From the NCBI GenBank assembly GCA_947503175.1, contig CANNCO010000004.1:205531-269530 (forward strand): a stretch of 64,000 bases of DNA, given 5' to 3'. The notes beneath the pieces are model-generated. The model made no database searches and was not told the DNA's origin. It saw nothing but the letters and a program-made list of their open reading frames with translations. The stretch is from an uncultured Paracoccaceae bacterium. GTDB taxonomy: Bacteria; Pseudomonadota; Alphaproteobacteria; Rhodobacterales; Rhodobacteraceae. A program made the translations under genes and the position numbers. Below, one piece after another: positions 7,875 through 17,299 of this stretch (positions within the stretch are counted from its first letter, which is position 1; the number at the start of each line of letters is the position of its first letter).

Positions 7875-9268
7875 AATCGGCCCTCCAGCAGTGGGCGGAC
7901 ATCAGTCAAATGGCCTGTCACGGCTGCAGCCGCCACCATTGCAGGGCTCATCAAGTGTGTGCGCGCGCCGCGCCCTTGGCGACCCTTGAAATTGCGATTG
8001 GTCGAAGACGCGCATCGCTTGCCTGCCAGCACCTCGTCACCATTCATACCCACGCACATGGAACAGCCACTGTTGGCCCACTCCAGACCGGCTTCGGTGA
8101 AGATCAGTGCCAGGCCTTCGGCCTCGGCCTGCCGCTTGACCTTAGCCGATCCGGGCGAGATCAAACCGGGTACGCGCGCCCGCCGCCCGGCCAGCACCTT
8201 TGCGGCCATGCGCAGATCTTCGATCCGGCCATTGGTGCATGAGCCGATAAAGACCTGATCGATGGGAATGGAGTTGATCGGCGTGCCGGGTGTCAGGCCC
8301 ATATAGTCGAGCGACGCGCGTATCGCGGCGCTTTTGCCTGGCGCGGACGCAGCCGGGTCAGGTATTGTCGCGCTGATCGGCAGTGCCTCCTCCGGCGAAG
8401 TGCCCCATGTCACTGTTGGTGCGATGTCGGCGGCGTCGATGTACTCCTCACGTTCAAATTCAGCATCCGCGTCGCTTTTCAGCGCCGCCCAGTCATCGAC
8501 GGCTCGCGCTAAATCGGCGCCCTTCGGCGCAAATCGGCGTCCTTCCAGATAGTCAAACGTCACCTCGTCCGGCGCTATCAGACCTAGTCGTGCACCGCCC
8601 TCAATCGACAGATTGCACAGCGTCATCCGGCCCTGCATGCTCAGGCCCCGGATAACCGCGCCGGCATATTCGATCGCGTGACCACGCGCGCCGTCCGCTC
8701 CGAGCTTCGCGATCCAGTGCAGCGCTAAATCCTTGGCGGTGACGCCAGCGCCCAAAGCGCCGCCCACCGTGATCCGCATGGTGCGCGGTTGCGCCTGCCA
8801 GACCGTCTGGGTGGCCAGAATATGCGCCACCTCGGTGGCACCGACACCAAAGGCCAGCGCACCAAACGCGCCATGGGTCGATGTGTGGCTGTCGCCGCAA
8901 TTCACCTGTAGTCCCGGCAGTGTCAGGCCCAGTTCTGGACCGATCACGTGAACGATCCCCTGTTCTGGATCCTTCAAATCAAACAGCGTCACATCGTGCG
9001 CACGCGCATTGTCGCCCAGCGTTTTGATCATGCGCGCGACGTCAGGATCGACAACTCCAGCGCGTGTGGGCGCGTAGTGATCAACAACCGCGAATGTCAG
9101 GCCCGGTCTCGCTACCTTTTGGCCGCGCGTCTTCAGCTTGGCAAAGGCGTGGTGCGAGCCTTCATGCACCAAATGCCGGTCCACCCAAAGCAGCGTGTTC
9201 CCGTCATCGCGCCGCACGACAGCGTGCGCGCTCCAGAGCTTTTCAAACAGCGTGCGTGGCGTTGTCAT
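7871..9268 (-). CDS. 3-isopropylmalate dehydratase large-subunit family (LeuC-like) hydro-lyase
   Basis: This 465-residue subunit would carry the 4Fe-4S cluster with ligands Cys344 (GSCTNGR), Cys402 and Cys405 (GCSMC). CGDSHTSTHGAFGALAFG and AKDLALHWI are strong LeuC-type signatures, and the length equals E. coli LeuC. The ATG at 9268 overlaps the GntR stop. With the LeuD-like partner it would add water to an unsaturated diacid (or remove it), giving a 2-hydroxydiacid. Dimethylmaleate hydratase of nicotinate fermentation is a known enzyme of this type paired with a PEP mutase-superfamily lyase, and such a lyase lies at 14705-15565. Confidence 0.87.
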   Translation of the reverse strand: MTTPRTLFEKLWSAHAVVRRDDGNTLLWVDRHLVHEGSHHAFAKLKTRGQKVARPGLTFAVVDHYAPTRAGVVDPDVARMIKTLGDNARAHDVTLFDLKDPEQGIVHVIGPELGLTLPGLQVNCGDSHTSTHGAFGALAFGVGATEVAHILATQTVWQAQPRTMRITVGGALGAGVTAKDLALHWIAKLGADGARGHAIEYAGAVIRGLSMQGRMTLCNLSIEGGARLGLIAPDEVTFDYLEGRRFAPKGADLARAVDDWAALKSDADAEFEREEYIDAADIAPTVTWGTSPEEALPISATIPDPAASAPGKSAAIRASLDYMGLTPGTPINSIPIDQVFIGSCTNGRIEDLRMAAKVLAGRRARVPGLISPGSAKVKRQAEAEGLALIFTEAGLEWANSGCSMCVGMNGDEVLAGKRCASSTNRNFKGRQGRGARTHLMSPAMVAAAAVTGHLTDVRPLLEGRL

Positions 9269-10080
9269 TCGGCAGCTTCTTGCTCCGGCATCTCGATGAC
9301 CGGCTCCCAATGCCGGGTCTCATCGGTGCCCACACGGTGCAGTGACATCTCCAGGCGAAAAAGGTCGGGCCTGTAAAGCGCCGACAAGTATTCGATACCG
9401 CGGCCATCGGAATCGCACACGACCCGGCGAAGCGCCAGAACCGGGGCGCCCATGCTCAGCCCAAGCACTTCGGCAACATCTGGCGCCGCCAGTGTCGCGC
9501 TGACGCTTTGATGGGCGCTTTCGATACGGACGCCTGATCGCTCCAGCAACCGAAACAGAGGTGTGGTGGCAAGATCCGCTTCGGTATAGTTGGCGGCGAT
9601 AGCTTCGGGGACATAGGTAGTCAGATGCGAAAACGCGCGCTCCTGAACGAGCCTGACGCGTATTGCGGTCTGGACGCGCCCGCCTTCCGGCAACCCCATC
9701 GCTTTCGCCACGGTCGTGGGCGCGGCGCCATATGAAAAGGACAATAGCCGCGCAGTTGTCTTTTGACCCATTTCCACAAGCTGCGGCATGAGGTTGGCGA
9801 AATCCGCCAAAACAGCCGGCTGCGAAGCCAACTCCTGCACCACGGTACCCGAGCCAGCCCGTCGCGCGATCATCCCGTCGTGTTCTAGCGCATCCAGCGC
9901 TCGCCGAACGGTAACGCGCGAGACACCCAAGCGCAGGGCAAGCTTCTGCTCACCTTCCAGCAATGCGCCAGGCGCATGTATTCCGCGTAAAATCTCTTCC
10001 TGCAACAGAAGATATACACGTCGCGCCTTGCCTCCTTCGGGAAGCCCGGCGCCTTTGCCAACTGCTCCGTCTTGCACCAT
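9265..10080 (-). CDS. GntR family regulator, HutC/UTRA type
   Basis: This is a 271-residue one-component regulator. An N-terminal winged helix (residues 16-80, with GEQKLALRLGVSRVTVRRAL and a DGMIARRAGSGT wing) is joined to a UTRA ligand-binding domain (residues 90-260). The ATG at 10080 has GGAGG six bases upstream; a TTG further up is less likely. It is the first gene of the minus-strand leuC-like/leuD-like operon and is divergent from hyuBA, the usual position for a local repressor of both directions. An inverted repeat at 10180-10203 is its probable operator. Confidence 0.9.
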   Translation of the reverse strand: MVQDGAVGKGAGLPEGGKARRVYLLLQEEILRGIHAPGALLEGEQKLALRLGVSRVTVRRALDALEHDGMIARRAGSGTVVQELASQPAVLADFANLMPQLVEMGQKTTARLLSFSYGAAPTTVAKAMGLPEGGRVQTAIRVRLVQERAFSHLTTYVPEAIAANYTEADLATTPLFRLLERSGVRIESAHQSVSATLAAPDVAEVLGLSMGAPVLALRRVVCDSDGRGIEYLSALYRPDLFRLEMSLHRVGTDETRHWEPVIEMPEQEAAE

Positions 10081-10179
10081 GAAATCCTCCAACGCACCTA
10101 GAAGTCTAGCGTCTTGGGTTTCTAATACAAGAAATCCACGTCCAGAAAACGAAAATTATTACCCTTTTCGGGTACTCAG

Positions 10180-10203
10180 ATCTGTATTACAAAAAATACA
10201 GAT
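10180..10203. promoter_or_regulatory. Inverted repeat in the divergent gntR/hyuB promoter, probable GntR operator
   Basis: ATCTGTATT and AATACAGAT are perfect 9-base inverted arms with a 6-base spacer. A related half (AATACAAG) lies near 10122, beside the gntR start, and AAATACAAAT lies at 29144-29153 between the dioxygenase and the second GMC gene. AATACA half-sites in AT-rich divergent regions suit a HutC-type regulator. The small ORF's ribosome site follows directly, so binding here could block transcription of the hyu operon. Confidence 0.55.
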
Positions 10204-10220
10204 TGAAGGAGATGATGGCC

Positions 10221-10358
10221 ATGTCGGCGATCGAGATGCAGCGTGTTCGCCGGAACGACCCACGGTCCCAACACGATGATAGCAAACCACTGCATGCCGT
10301 TTCGTTCAGCCGGCACATGACCCGAAACGACATCGCAGATACGAAGGCGACCGCATGA
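10221..10358 (+). CDS. Small ORF (45 residues) coupled to hyuB
   Basis: This short reading frame starts at ATG 10221, nine bases after a strong AAGGAG. Two earlier ATGs (10212, 10215) are too close to that site. It ends at TGA 10358, overlapping the hyuB ATG as ATGA, exactly like the three gene junctions that follow it. The peptide is charged (many Arg, Asp, His), with no membrane segment and no family I recognise. It could be a real small protein, a leader peptide that couples hyuB translation, or the remains of an earlier N-terminus. Confidence 0.45.
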   Translation: MSAIEMQRVRRNDPRSQHDDSKPLHAVSFSRHMTRNDIADTKATA

Positions 10359-12049
10359 CCGAGGTTATCGATCCAATCACCCTTTCGGTACTTGCCGGCC
10401 GAATGGAGCAAATCGCGGACGAGATGGATGCGACGTTGTTCCGCGCGGCTTTCAACCCAATCATCGCAGAAGCGCATGACGCTTCACACGGGATCTATCA
10501 CCCGACCACGGGCGATACGTTGGTGCAGGGGAAGTCGGGTCTGCCGATCTTCGTTGGTGTCATGTCCTTCGCTGTGAAGGCCGCGATCGACAAGGCTGCA
10601 GAGTATGGCGATCCGGCCGATGGCGACATCTACATCTTCAACGATGCGCATCTGGGCGGCACACATCTGAACGACATGCGCCTCGTGCGGCCCTACTTCC
10701 ATGATGGCAAGCCGTTCTGCTTCTTGGGCTCGGTCGGTCACTGGCACGATTTGGGCGGCGGCGTGCCTGGCAACTACAACCCCGCCGCTACCGATGCCTT
10801 TCAGGAAGCGTTTGTGCTGCCACCGGTCCGGCTGGCGCGTGCCGGTGTTATCCAGACCGACATCGTGGACATCTTGATGCGTAACACGCGTCTGCCGCAA
10901 TCGGCGGAAGGTGATCTCAATGGGCAGCTTGGCGCGCTGGATCTGGGCGTCAAACGGCTCGATGAGTTGCTGGCCGAATATGGCGCCGATACGGTGCGCG
11001 CAGCGCTCGACGCGCTTCAGGATCGGGCCGAAACCCTGATGCGGTCCGAATTGAGCGATCTGCCCGATGGCCGCTGGGAAGCCACGGACTTTCTGGACAA
11101 TGACGGGATCACCGACACGCCGTTGCCGATCAATGTGGCGCTCGAAATCAAGGGCGACCAGATGATCCTTGACTTTACCGGCACCGCCGAGCGCTGCGCG
11201 GGCCCGGTCAACATTGCGCTGCCGACAGCAGTGGCCACCGCCTATGTCGCCATCAAGCACATCTTCCCGACCCTTCCGGCCAATGCTGGCCTGATGCGCC
11301 CGATCGATGTCGTCGTGCCAGAAACATCGCTCCTGTCGGCACCGTTTCCAGCACCGGTCGGAGGTTATACCGAAACCATCCTACGGATGATCGATGTGAT
11401 TTTCGCCGCCGCGTCACAGGCCGCACCGAAGCGGTGCGTGGCCAACGCCTATGGCACGATCAACGCGCTTTCCATCGCGGGCAAGCGCGAGAACGGCCAG
11501 CCTTGGGTGATGTTCAGTTTCTACGGCGGCGGGCACGGAGGTTCATCCGAAAGCGACGGTCTGAACCATGGCAACGCGCCGATCTCGACCGCCACAATCC
11601 CGCCGATGGAGATCCTAGAAGCGGCTTATCCCGTTGTGTTTCGGCAATGGGCGCTGCGACCCAACAGCGCGGGCGTTGGCACGCACCGGGGCGGTATGGG
11701 TGCGATCTATGAAATTGAATTATTGGAGAAATCGGCAACTGCCTTTCTGTTTGGGGAGCGCGGACGATTTCCTCCGAAAGGCTCGGCAGGTGGCGGCGAA
11801 GCTGCAATGAATGTGTTCTCCTATGAACAGGATGATGGTTGGCATCAGCCACCCATGGCGTCCAAGATGGTCGGTATTCAGCTGCGTCGGGGTCAATCGC
11901 TGCGGTTGGAAACACCCGGCGGCGGCGGCTATGGCCCTGCGTCCGAACGTGACCCGGCAGCCGTGGCCCGCGATGTGGCAATGTCCCTGATATCGCCCGA
12001 GGCAGCGACCGAAACTTATGGTCCCGCCTGGACGGAGGTCTCCACATGA
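10355..12049 (+). CDS. hyuB: Hydantoinase/oxoprolinase B subunit (HyuB)
   Basis: This is a 564-residue HyuB-family subunit. Signatures are DPITLSVLAGRMEQIADEM at the start, ASHGIYHP, FNDAHLGGTHLND, VGHWHDLGGG, AYGTINALSI and the Gly-rich LETPGGGGYG near the end. HyuA/HyuB enzymes open cyclic amides or imides with ATP (N-methylhydantoinase, 5-oxoprolinase) or, in relatives, carboxylate ketones (acetone and acetophenone carboxylase). There is no third carboxylase subunit, so hydrolysis of a cyclic amide is favoured. It is coupled to hyuA through an ATGA overlap. Confidence 0.9.
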   Translation: MTEVIDPITLSVLAGRMEQIADEMDATLFRAAFNPIIAEAHDASHGIYHPTTGDTLVQGKSGLPIFVGVMSFAVKAAIDKAAEYGDPADGDIYIFNDAHLGGTHLNDMRLVRPYFHDGKPFCFLGSVGHWHDLGGGVPGNYNPAATDAFQEAFVLPPVRLARAGVIQTDIVDILMRNTRLPQSAEGDLNGQLGALDLGVKRLDELLAEYGADTVRAALDALQDRAETLMRSELSDLPDGRWEATDFLDNDGITDTPLPINVALEIKGDQMILDFTGTAERCAGPVNIALPTAVATAYVAIKHIFPTLPANAGLMRPIDVVVPETSLLSAPFPAPVGGYTETILRMIDVIFAAASQAAPKRCVANAYGTINALSIAGKRENGQPWVMFSFYGGGHGGSSESDGLNHGNAPISTATIPPMEILEAAYPVVFRQWALRPNSAGVGTHRGGMGAIYEIELLEKSATAFLFGERGRFPPKGSAGGGEAAMNVFSYEQDDGWHQPPMASKMVGIQLRRGQSLRLETPGGGGYGPASERDPAAVARDVAMSLISPEAATETYGPAWTEVST

Positions 12050-14109
12050 CCAACACGCATATGATCGGCGTGGATGTGGGGGGCACATTCACCGACGTGT
12101 TCGTTCTTGACGAATCGTCCGGCACTGCACAGGTGGCTAAGGTGACCACGACGCGCCCAGATCAGTCGGGCGGTTTTCTCGACGGGATCGCGCTGAAGAT
12201 CGATGATCTTGCAAAGGTGTCGGTGATTGTGCATGGCACCACTGCGGGGACCAACGCGCTACTTGAACGAAAAGGCGCGCGGATCGGCGTTATCACGACC
12301 CAGGGTCTGCGCGATGTTTTGGAAATGCGCCGCCGCGACCGACCGCGCACATGGGGTCTGCGTGGCGATTTTGTTCCCGTCGTGCCCCGTGATCTTCGGC
12401 TCGAGGTGCCGGAGCGAACACTGGCCGATGGCACAGTCCGCACCGAGGTTGACCTTGAGGCAGTGCGCGCCGCTGCCCGCGCCCTGATTGATGACGGCTG
12501 TCTGGCCTGCGCGGTATTGTTCGCCAACAGCTATGCCAATCCGAACAATGAGCGGCTGGCCGTTGAGGCGGTACGCGAGATTTGGCCCAACGCCCATGTT
12601 TCCGCGTCTTCGGAAATTCTGCCGGAAATTCGGGAGTTCGAGCGGTTTTCGACCACCGCGCTCAATACCTATCTGCAGCCCGAAGTCTCCGGCTACATCA
12701 ATCGGCTGGAAACCGCGCTTAAGTCGGACGGGTTCGTCGGTGAGTTCATGATTGTGCAGTCCAATGGCGGTGTGATGGATGTCGCCACAGCCGCCAAAGT
12801 GCCGGTGCGAACGGCGCTTTCGGGACCAGCTGCCGGCGTGATTGCCGCGGGCCATATTGCGCTGGAAGCCGGACACCCCAACATCATCACCGGCGACATG
12901 GGCGGGACCAGCTTCGATGTCTCGTTGATCGCCCAAAGTCGATCAATTCTGACAGCGCAGACCTCTGTCGATTTCGGCATGGTCATACGCTCGCCGATGA
13001 TCGAGATTACAACCATCGGGGCCGGGGGCGGCTCTATCGCCTGGGTGGATCAGGGCGGGTTGCTGAACATCGGCCCAGAAAGCGCCGGATCCACCCCGGG
13101 GCCGGTCGCTTATGGTCAAGGCAACACCAGTCCAACGGTCACAGACGCCAATGTCGTGTTAGGCCGAATTGACCCAGACAGTCCGATCGGCGGCAAGCTC
13201 GAGCGTTTGGATGTCGACGCCGCGGAAGCTGCAATACTAAAATGCGTCGGCGAACCTTTGAACCTGAATTCGATGGAGGCCGCCGAGGCAATCCTGCGCG
13301 TAGCCAACAGCCGAATGGCTGGCGCCCTAAGGCTGGTCAGCATCGAACGCGGGTTTGACCCCAAGAATTTTGCTTTCATGCCCTTCGGCGGCGGTGGTGC
13401 GCTGCACGCGGGAGCCCTGCTGGCCGATGTCGGTCTGGCTCGTGCCATTATCCCCCGTTTCCCTGGCGTCATGTCGGCCATGGGCTGCGTGATTGCCGAT
13501 ATGCGGCAGGATTTCGTCCAGACGATAAACGCGCCGTTGGACGGGCTCGATATCGACGCGCTGAAGGCATTCATGCAGGAGCATGTCGATAGCGGCCATG
13601 CGACCTTGGACGCCGCACGGACACGGTTTAAGGCGCGCGAAACCACGTTCACGCTGGACATGGCTTATCTTGGTCAAACGCACACCGTACCTGTCCCATT
13701 TGTTGTAACCGTCACTGATGGCAAAGTGCAGCCGGTAACGCCGCAAAAGATCGCCGATGCCTTCGATGCGGCCTATCTGGCGACCTATGATCGGCTGCTG
13801 CCAAACGGGACACGCCGCGTCATCAACCTGCGCTCGGCAGTGACCGGAAAACGACCACGGTTCGATCTGAGTACGCTCGCCCCGGTTGGCGGCAGCGTCG
13901 AGGCGGCTCACGTCACCACCCGAAAAGTACATTTTGGCAAGGCCATGCATGATACCGCGATCTATGATCGCCTTTCGCTGCCGGTCGGTGCCCAGATAGA
14001 AGGGCCCGCCATTTTGGAACAACCGGACACCACCGTGTTGATAGAACCTGGCCTGACCGGCAAGGTCGACAGCTTGGGCAACACCATCATCGAAAGGTCC
14101 GGCGGATGA
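12046..14109 (+). CDS. hyuA: Hydantoinase/oxoprolinase A subunit (HyuA), ATP-binding
   Basis: This is a 687-residue HyuA subunit with an actin/ASKHA-type ATP fold: IGVDVGGTFTDVFV at residues 4-17, HGTTAGTNALLERKGARIG near 65, SGPAAGV, GDMGGTSFDVSL near 285, GAGGGSIAWVD and FGGGGALHA. A GGAGG stands just upstream of its ATG. It provides ATP-driven activation for the HyuAB reaction. Both subunits are full length and undamaged. The substrate is not readable from sequence; downstream lyase and hydrolase genes suggest a cyclic imide or lactam. Confidence 0.9.
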   Translation: MTNTHMIGVDVGGTFTDVFVLDESSGTAQVAKVTTTRPDQSGGFLDGIALKIDDLAKVSVIVHGTTAGTNALLERKGARIGVITTQGLRDVLEMRRRDRPRTWGLRGDFVPVVPRDLRLEVPERTLADGTVRTEVDLEAVRAAARALIDDGCLACAVLFANSYANPNNERLAVEAVREIWPNAHVSASSEILPEIREFERFSTTALNTYLQPEVSGYINRLETALKSDGFVGEFMIVQSNGGVMDVATAAKVPVRTALSGPAAGVIAAGHIALEAGHPNIITGDMGGTSFDVSLIAQSRSILTAQTSVDFGMVIRSPMIEITTIGAGGGSIAWVDQGGLLNIGPESAGSTPGPVAYGQGNTSPTVTDANVVLGRIDPDSPIGGKLERLDVDAAEAAILKCVGEPLNLNSMEAAEAILRVANSRMAGALRLVSIERGFDPKNFAFMPFGGGGALHAGALLADVGLARAIIPRFPGVMSAMGCVIADMRQDFVQTINAPLDGLDIDALKAFMQEHVDSGHATLDAARTRFKARETTFTLDMAYLGQTHTVPVPFVVTVTDGKVQPVTPQKIADAFDAAYLATYDRLLPNGTRRVINLRSAVTGKRPRFDLSTLAPVGGSVEAAHVTTRKVHFGKAMHDTAIYDRLSLPVGAQIEGPAILEQPDTTVLIEPGLTGKVDSLGNTIIERSGG

Positions 14110-14708
14110 TCCCTCAATGCACTGCGCTACTCACGATTGATCTACAGAACGATTTTCTCCACCCCGAAGGGGCTTATGGTCGCGCTGGCCAGACAGCTGA
14201 AAGCATCGCTGCGCTGCCCGCCCGGATCGCGCCGGTTCGCGATGCCTTGCGCGCCAAGGGAGGCGTATATCTTTCGGCGCAATTCACGCTGGTGCCTAGA
14301 CCGAATGGTGAGCCTTTAATCTCGCCACATCTTAAATCGCTGCGCCCGTTCCTGACCAAACGTGACTTCGCGCCCAACAGCTTCGGTCATGATCTGATCG
14401 ATGCGCTGGCGCCTGCAGATTACACGGTGGAAAAAGTCGCATATTCTGCATTCTTCCAGACACGCCTGGATTATATCCTTCGTGCGTTGAACATAGACAC
14501 ATTGATCATTGGGGGTATTGTCACCAATGGTGGTGTGGCCTCAACAGTACGTGACGCTCATCTGCGTGACGTGCACACGATCATGCTGTCAGACGGGTGT
14601 GCTGCCTTCAATGAGGATGTTCACGATGCAACGCTGGTTTCTCTCGGATCGGTGTCAGACGTTGTCACCTGCGCCGCAGCCATTGCCATGATCGAGGGCG
14701 CATCATGA
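14106..14708 (+). CDS. Isochorismatase-fold hydrolase lacking the catalytic Cys
   Basis: This 200-residue protein has the isochorismatase/cysteine-hydrolase fold: LLTIDLQNDF with Asp12, then Lys110 (VEKVAYSAF), then the cis-peptide segment GGIVTNGGVASTVRDA. In amidohydrolases of this fold (nicotinamidase, maleamate and N-carbamoylsarcosine amidases) the residue after Thr-Asn-x is the nucleophilic Cys. Here it is Gly143, although Asp and Lys are kept. It is therefore either an isochorismatase-like non-thiol enzyme or an altered amidase. Start and stop overlap hyuA and the lyase gene by ATGA. Context (after HyuAB) suggests action on the ring-opened product. Confidence 0.82.
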   Translation: MIPQCTALLTIDLQNDFLHPEGAYGRAGQTAESIAALPARIAPVRDALRAKGGVYLSAQFTLVPRPNGEPLISPHLKSLRPFLTKRDFAPNSFGHDLIDALAPADYTVEKVAYSAFFQTRLDYILRALNIDTLIIGGIVTNGGVASTVRDAHLRDVHTIMLSDGCAAFNEDVHDATLVSLGSVSDVVTCAAAIAMIEGAS

Positions 14709-15565
14709 CTCTACGCAAACGCATTGCACGGAACGAAATTCTTATCGCGCCGGGAGTTTATGACGGGCTGACCGCCGCGCTCGCCGGACAGGCAGAGTTT
14801 GAGGCGCTTTATCTGTCAGGCGCCGCCGTTGCCTATACGCGGCTAGGGCGCCCCGATATCGGACTGACCACCGCCAGTGAAATGGCAGATACCATGGCTC
14901 TGATTGCCGATCGGACCGATCTCCCGGTGATCATTGATGCCGATACAGGCTTTGGTAATGCGCTGAACGCGCGCCGCACTATGCAAAGCTATGAACGGGC
15001 TGGCGCGGCGGCGCTTCAGATTGAGGATCAAACCTATCCGAAACGCTGCGGCCATCTGTCGGACAAATCGCTGATCCCGACACAGGAAATGGTCGGCAAG
15101 ATCGCCGCAATGGCGGATGCACGACGCCACGATACTTTGATTTTCGCCCGCACGGACGCCATTGCCGTCGAAGGGTTTGAGGCCGCCATGGATCGCGCCG
15201 AAACCTATGTCGAGGCAGGCAGTGATGTCCTGTTCGTCGAGGCGCCACGCGACACCGATGAACTGTCGCGCATTGCGGAACGGTTTGCGGGCCGGGTACC
15301 GCTGCTGGCCAATATGGTTGAAGGCGGTGCAACACCGATAACCCAGGCAAGTGACCTCGAAGAGATGGGTTTTGACATTGTCATCTTTCCCGGTGGAATC
15401 GTCCGCGCGTTGGCTCATGCCGCGCGTGACTACTATGAAACGCTGCACAAGCACGGCTCAAACAAGCCATTCTCGAACCGGATGTTCAATTTCGATGGTT
15501 TGAACAATGCGATCGGGACGCCCCAGATGCTGGAACTTGGCCGCTCCTATGACGGCAAATCCTGA
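14705..15565 (+). CDS. PEP mutase/isocitrate lyase superfamily C-C lyase (methylisocitrate or dimethylmalate lyase-like)
   Basis: This is a 286-residue TIM-barrel lyase. The Mg-binding IDADTGFG has Asp78 and Asp80, Glu107 follows (QIEDQ), and the gating loop KRCGH holds Cys115. That Cys marks true lyases of 2-hydroxydiacids (isocitrate, methylisocitrate, 2,3-dimethylmalate) rather than PEP mutase or phosphonopyruvate hydrolase. Expected products are pyruvate or glyoxylate plus a short acid. It is the last intact gene of the coupled hyu operon; with the LeuCD-like hydratase opposite, it forms the hydratase/lyase pair known from dimethylmaleate breakdown. Confidence 0.87.
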   Translation: MTLRKRIARNEILIAPGVYDGLTAALAGQAEFEALYLSGAAVAYTRLGRPDIGLTTASEMADTMALIADRTDLPVIIDADTGFGNALNARRTMQSYERAGAAALQIEDQTYPKRCGHLSDKSLIPTQEMVGKIAAMADARRHDTLIFARTDAIAVEGFEAAMDRAETYVEAGSDVLFVEAPRDTDELSRIAERFAGRVPLLANMVEGGATPITQASDLEEMGFDIVIFPGGIVRALAHAARDYYETLHKHGSNKPFSNRMFNFDGLNNAIGTPQMLELGRSYDGKS

Positions 15566-15585
15566 CCTTGGACGTTTTCCGTTGA

Positions 15586-16327
<742 letters not shown>

Positions 16328-16387
16328 GGCACGCCGCCAGCCATCGGCGTATTGCGCAGTTGATTTGGCGCGACGCTCCTGATTAGC

Positions 16388-17299
16388 TTAAGGAGGCTGG
16401 GCGGTGCTGGCAGCGTTTCTCGCTGTGCTCAGTTTCAGAACGATCACACCGCTGAGCACGATCAGCAAGCTGCCGAGGCCATCAAGCAGATCAGGCATTT
16501 CAGCGAGAAACACATAACCAATGAGCACTGCCCAAATGATCCGGGCATAGTCCAGAGCCCCGATAAGCATGGAGGACGCCACGCGATAGGCCACGGTCGT
16601 GCAGGTGTGGACCATCAGCGCGATGGCGGCCAGAATCAAGAACCAGGGCCATTCCTCAAGCTGTGGCTTGGTCATGACCGGTGCGGCCGCCGCGCCATAG
16701 ACCAACGCTCCGCCGACACTGAAATAGAACAAGACCGCATAGTTCGTGCTGCGGGCGGGCATCCGACGGACTGCCAGGTTCATGCCGGCAGCCGTCATAG
16801 ATCCCAACAGGACCACAAACGAATCCAACCCGATCCCGCTGGCGTCGGGCCGTAGTACGACCAGCGTACCGCCGAAGCCGACCATCAACGCAACCCAGCC
16901 CAACGACGCAACTCGCTCGCCAAAAAGCAACCGTGCAAACACCAGCGCGAAAATGGGTGTCGTGAAGTTGATCGCAGTCACGGTCACCAAAGGCAATGTG
17001 CGAAGGGCAAAATAGAAGCAAGCCATCGTCGTGATCGCAAAAGCTGCATGCACGGCATGCGCACGAATATCGGCCATCTTTACAGCACGCAGATTATCGA
17101 AAAAGAACAGCAGTGGCAACAGCAAGCCCAGTGTGATCCATGACCTGACGGCCAGCATCTCCAATGTGCCCACTTCCATCTCTGCCAGCCGTTTGATGAC
17201 GACGCCCATGAAGGGGATCGTCAGTGTGTTCAGCATCATAGCTGCAACGCCCAGAACGGGACGCTGGGCGATGATCCCCGAAGTACCAGTTATGCTCAA
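16388..17299 (-). CDS. EamA/DMT family transporter
   Basis: This is a 303-residue membrane protein with about ten hydrophobic helices in two repeated EamA halves (GVAAMMLNTLTIPFMGVVIKRL at the start; GTLVVLRPD at the end of half one; ALDYARIIWAVLIGYVF in half two). Members export or import metabolites and amino acids; the substrate cannot be predicted. The start is TTG in a TTGA overlap with the GMC small-subunit stop. It is the last gene of a minus-strand operon running from about 29088. Confidence 0.85.
   Translation of the reverse strand: MSITGTSGIIAQRPVLGVAAMMLNTLTIPFMGVVIKRLAEMEVGTLEMLAVRSWITLGLLLPLLFFFDNLRAVKMADIRAHAVHAAFAITTMACFYFALRTLPLVTVTAINFTTPIFALVFARLLFGERVASLGWVALMVGFGGTLVVLRPDASGIGLDSFVVLLGSMTAAGMNLAVRRMPARSTNYAVLFYFSVGGALVYGAAAAPVMTKPQLEEWPWFLILAAIALMVHTCTTVAYRVASSMLIGALDYARIIWAVLIGYVFLAEMPDLLDGLGSLLIVLSGVIVLKLSTARNAASTAQPP

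Noticed and set aside
7287..9268. Leucine biosynthesis leuCD
   Set aside because: Residues fit the family, but no leuA/leuB nearby, a GntR regulator as first gene, and the partner operon point to catabolism. Cannot be fully excluded without the rest of the genome.
10355..14109. Acetone or acetophenone carboxylase
   Set aside because: HyuA/B are related to these, but the third small carboxylase subunit is absent and the next genes encode a hydrolase-fold protein and a lyase.
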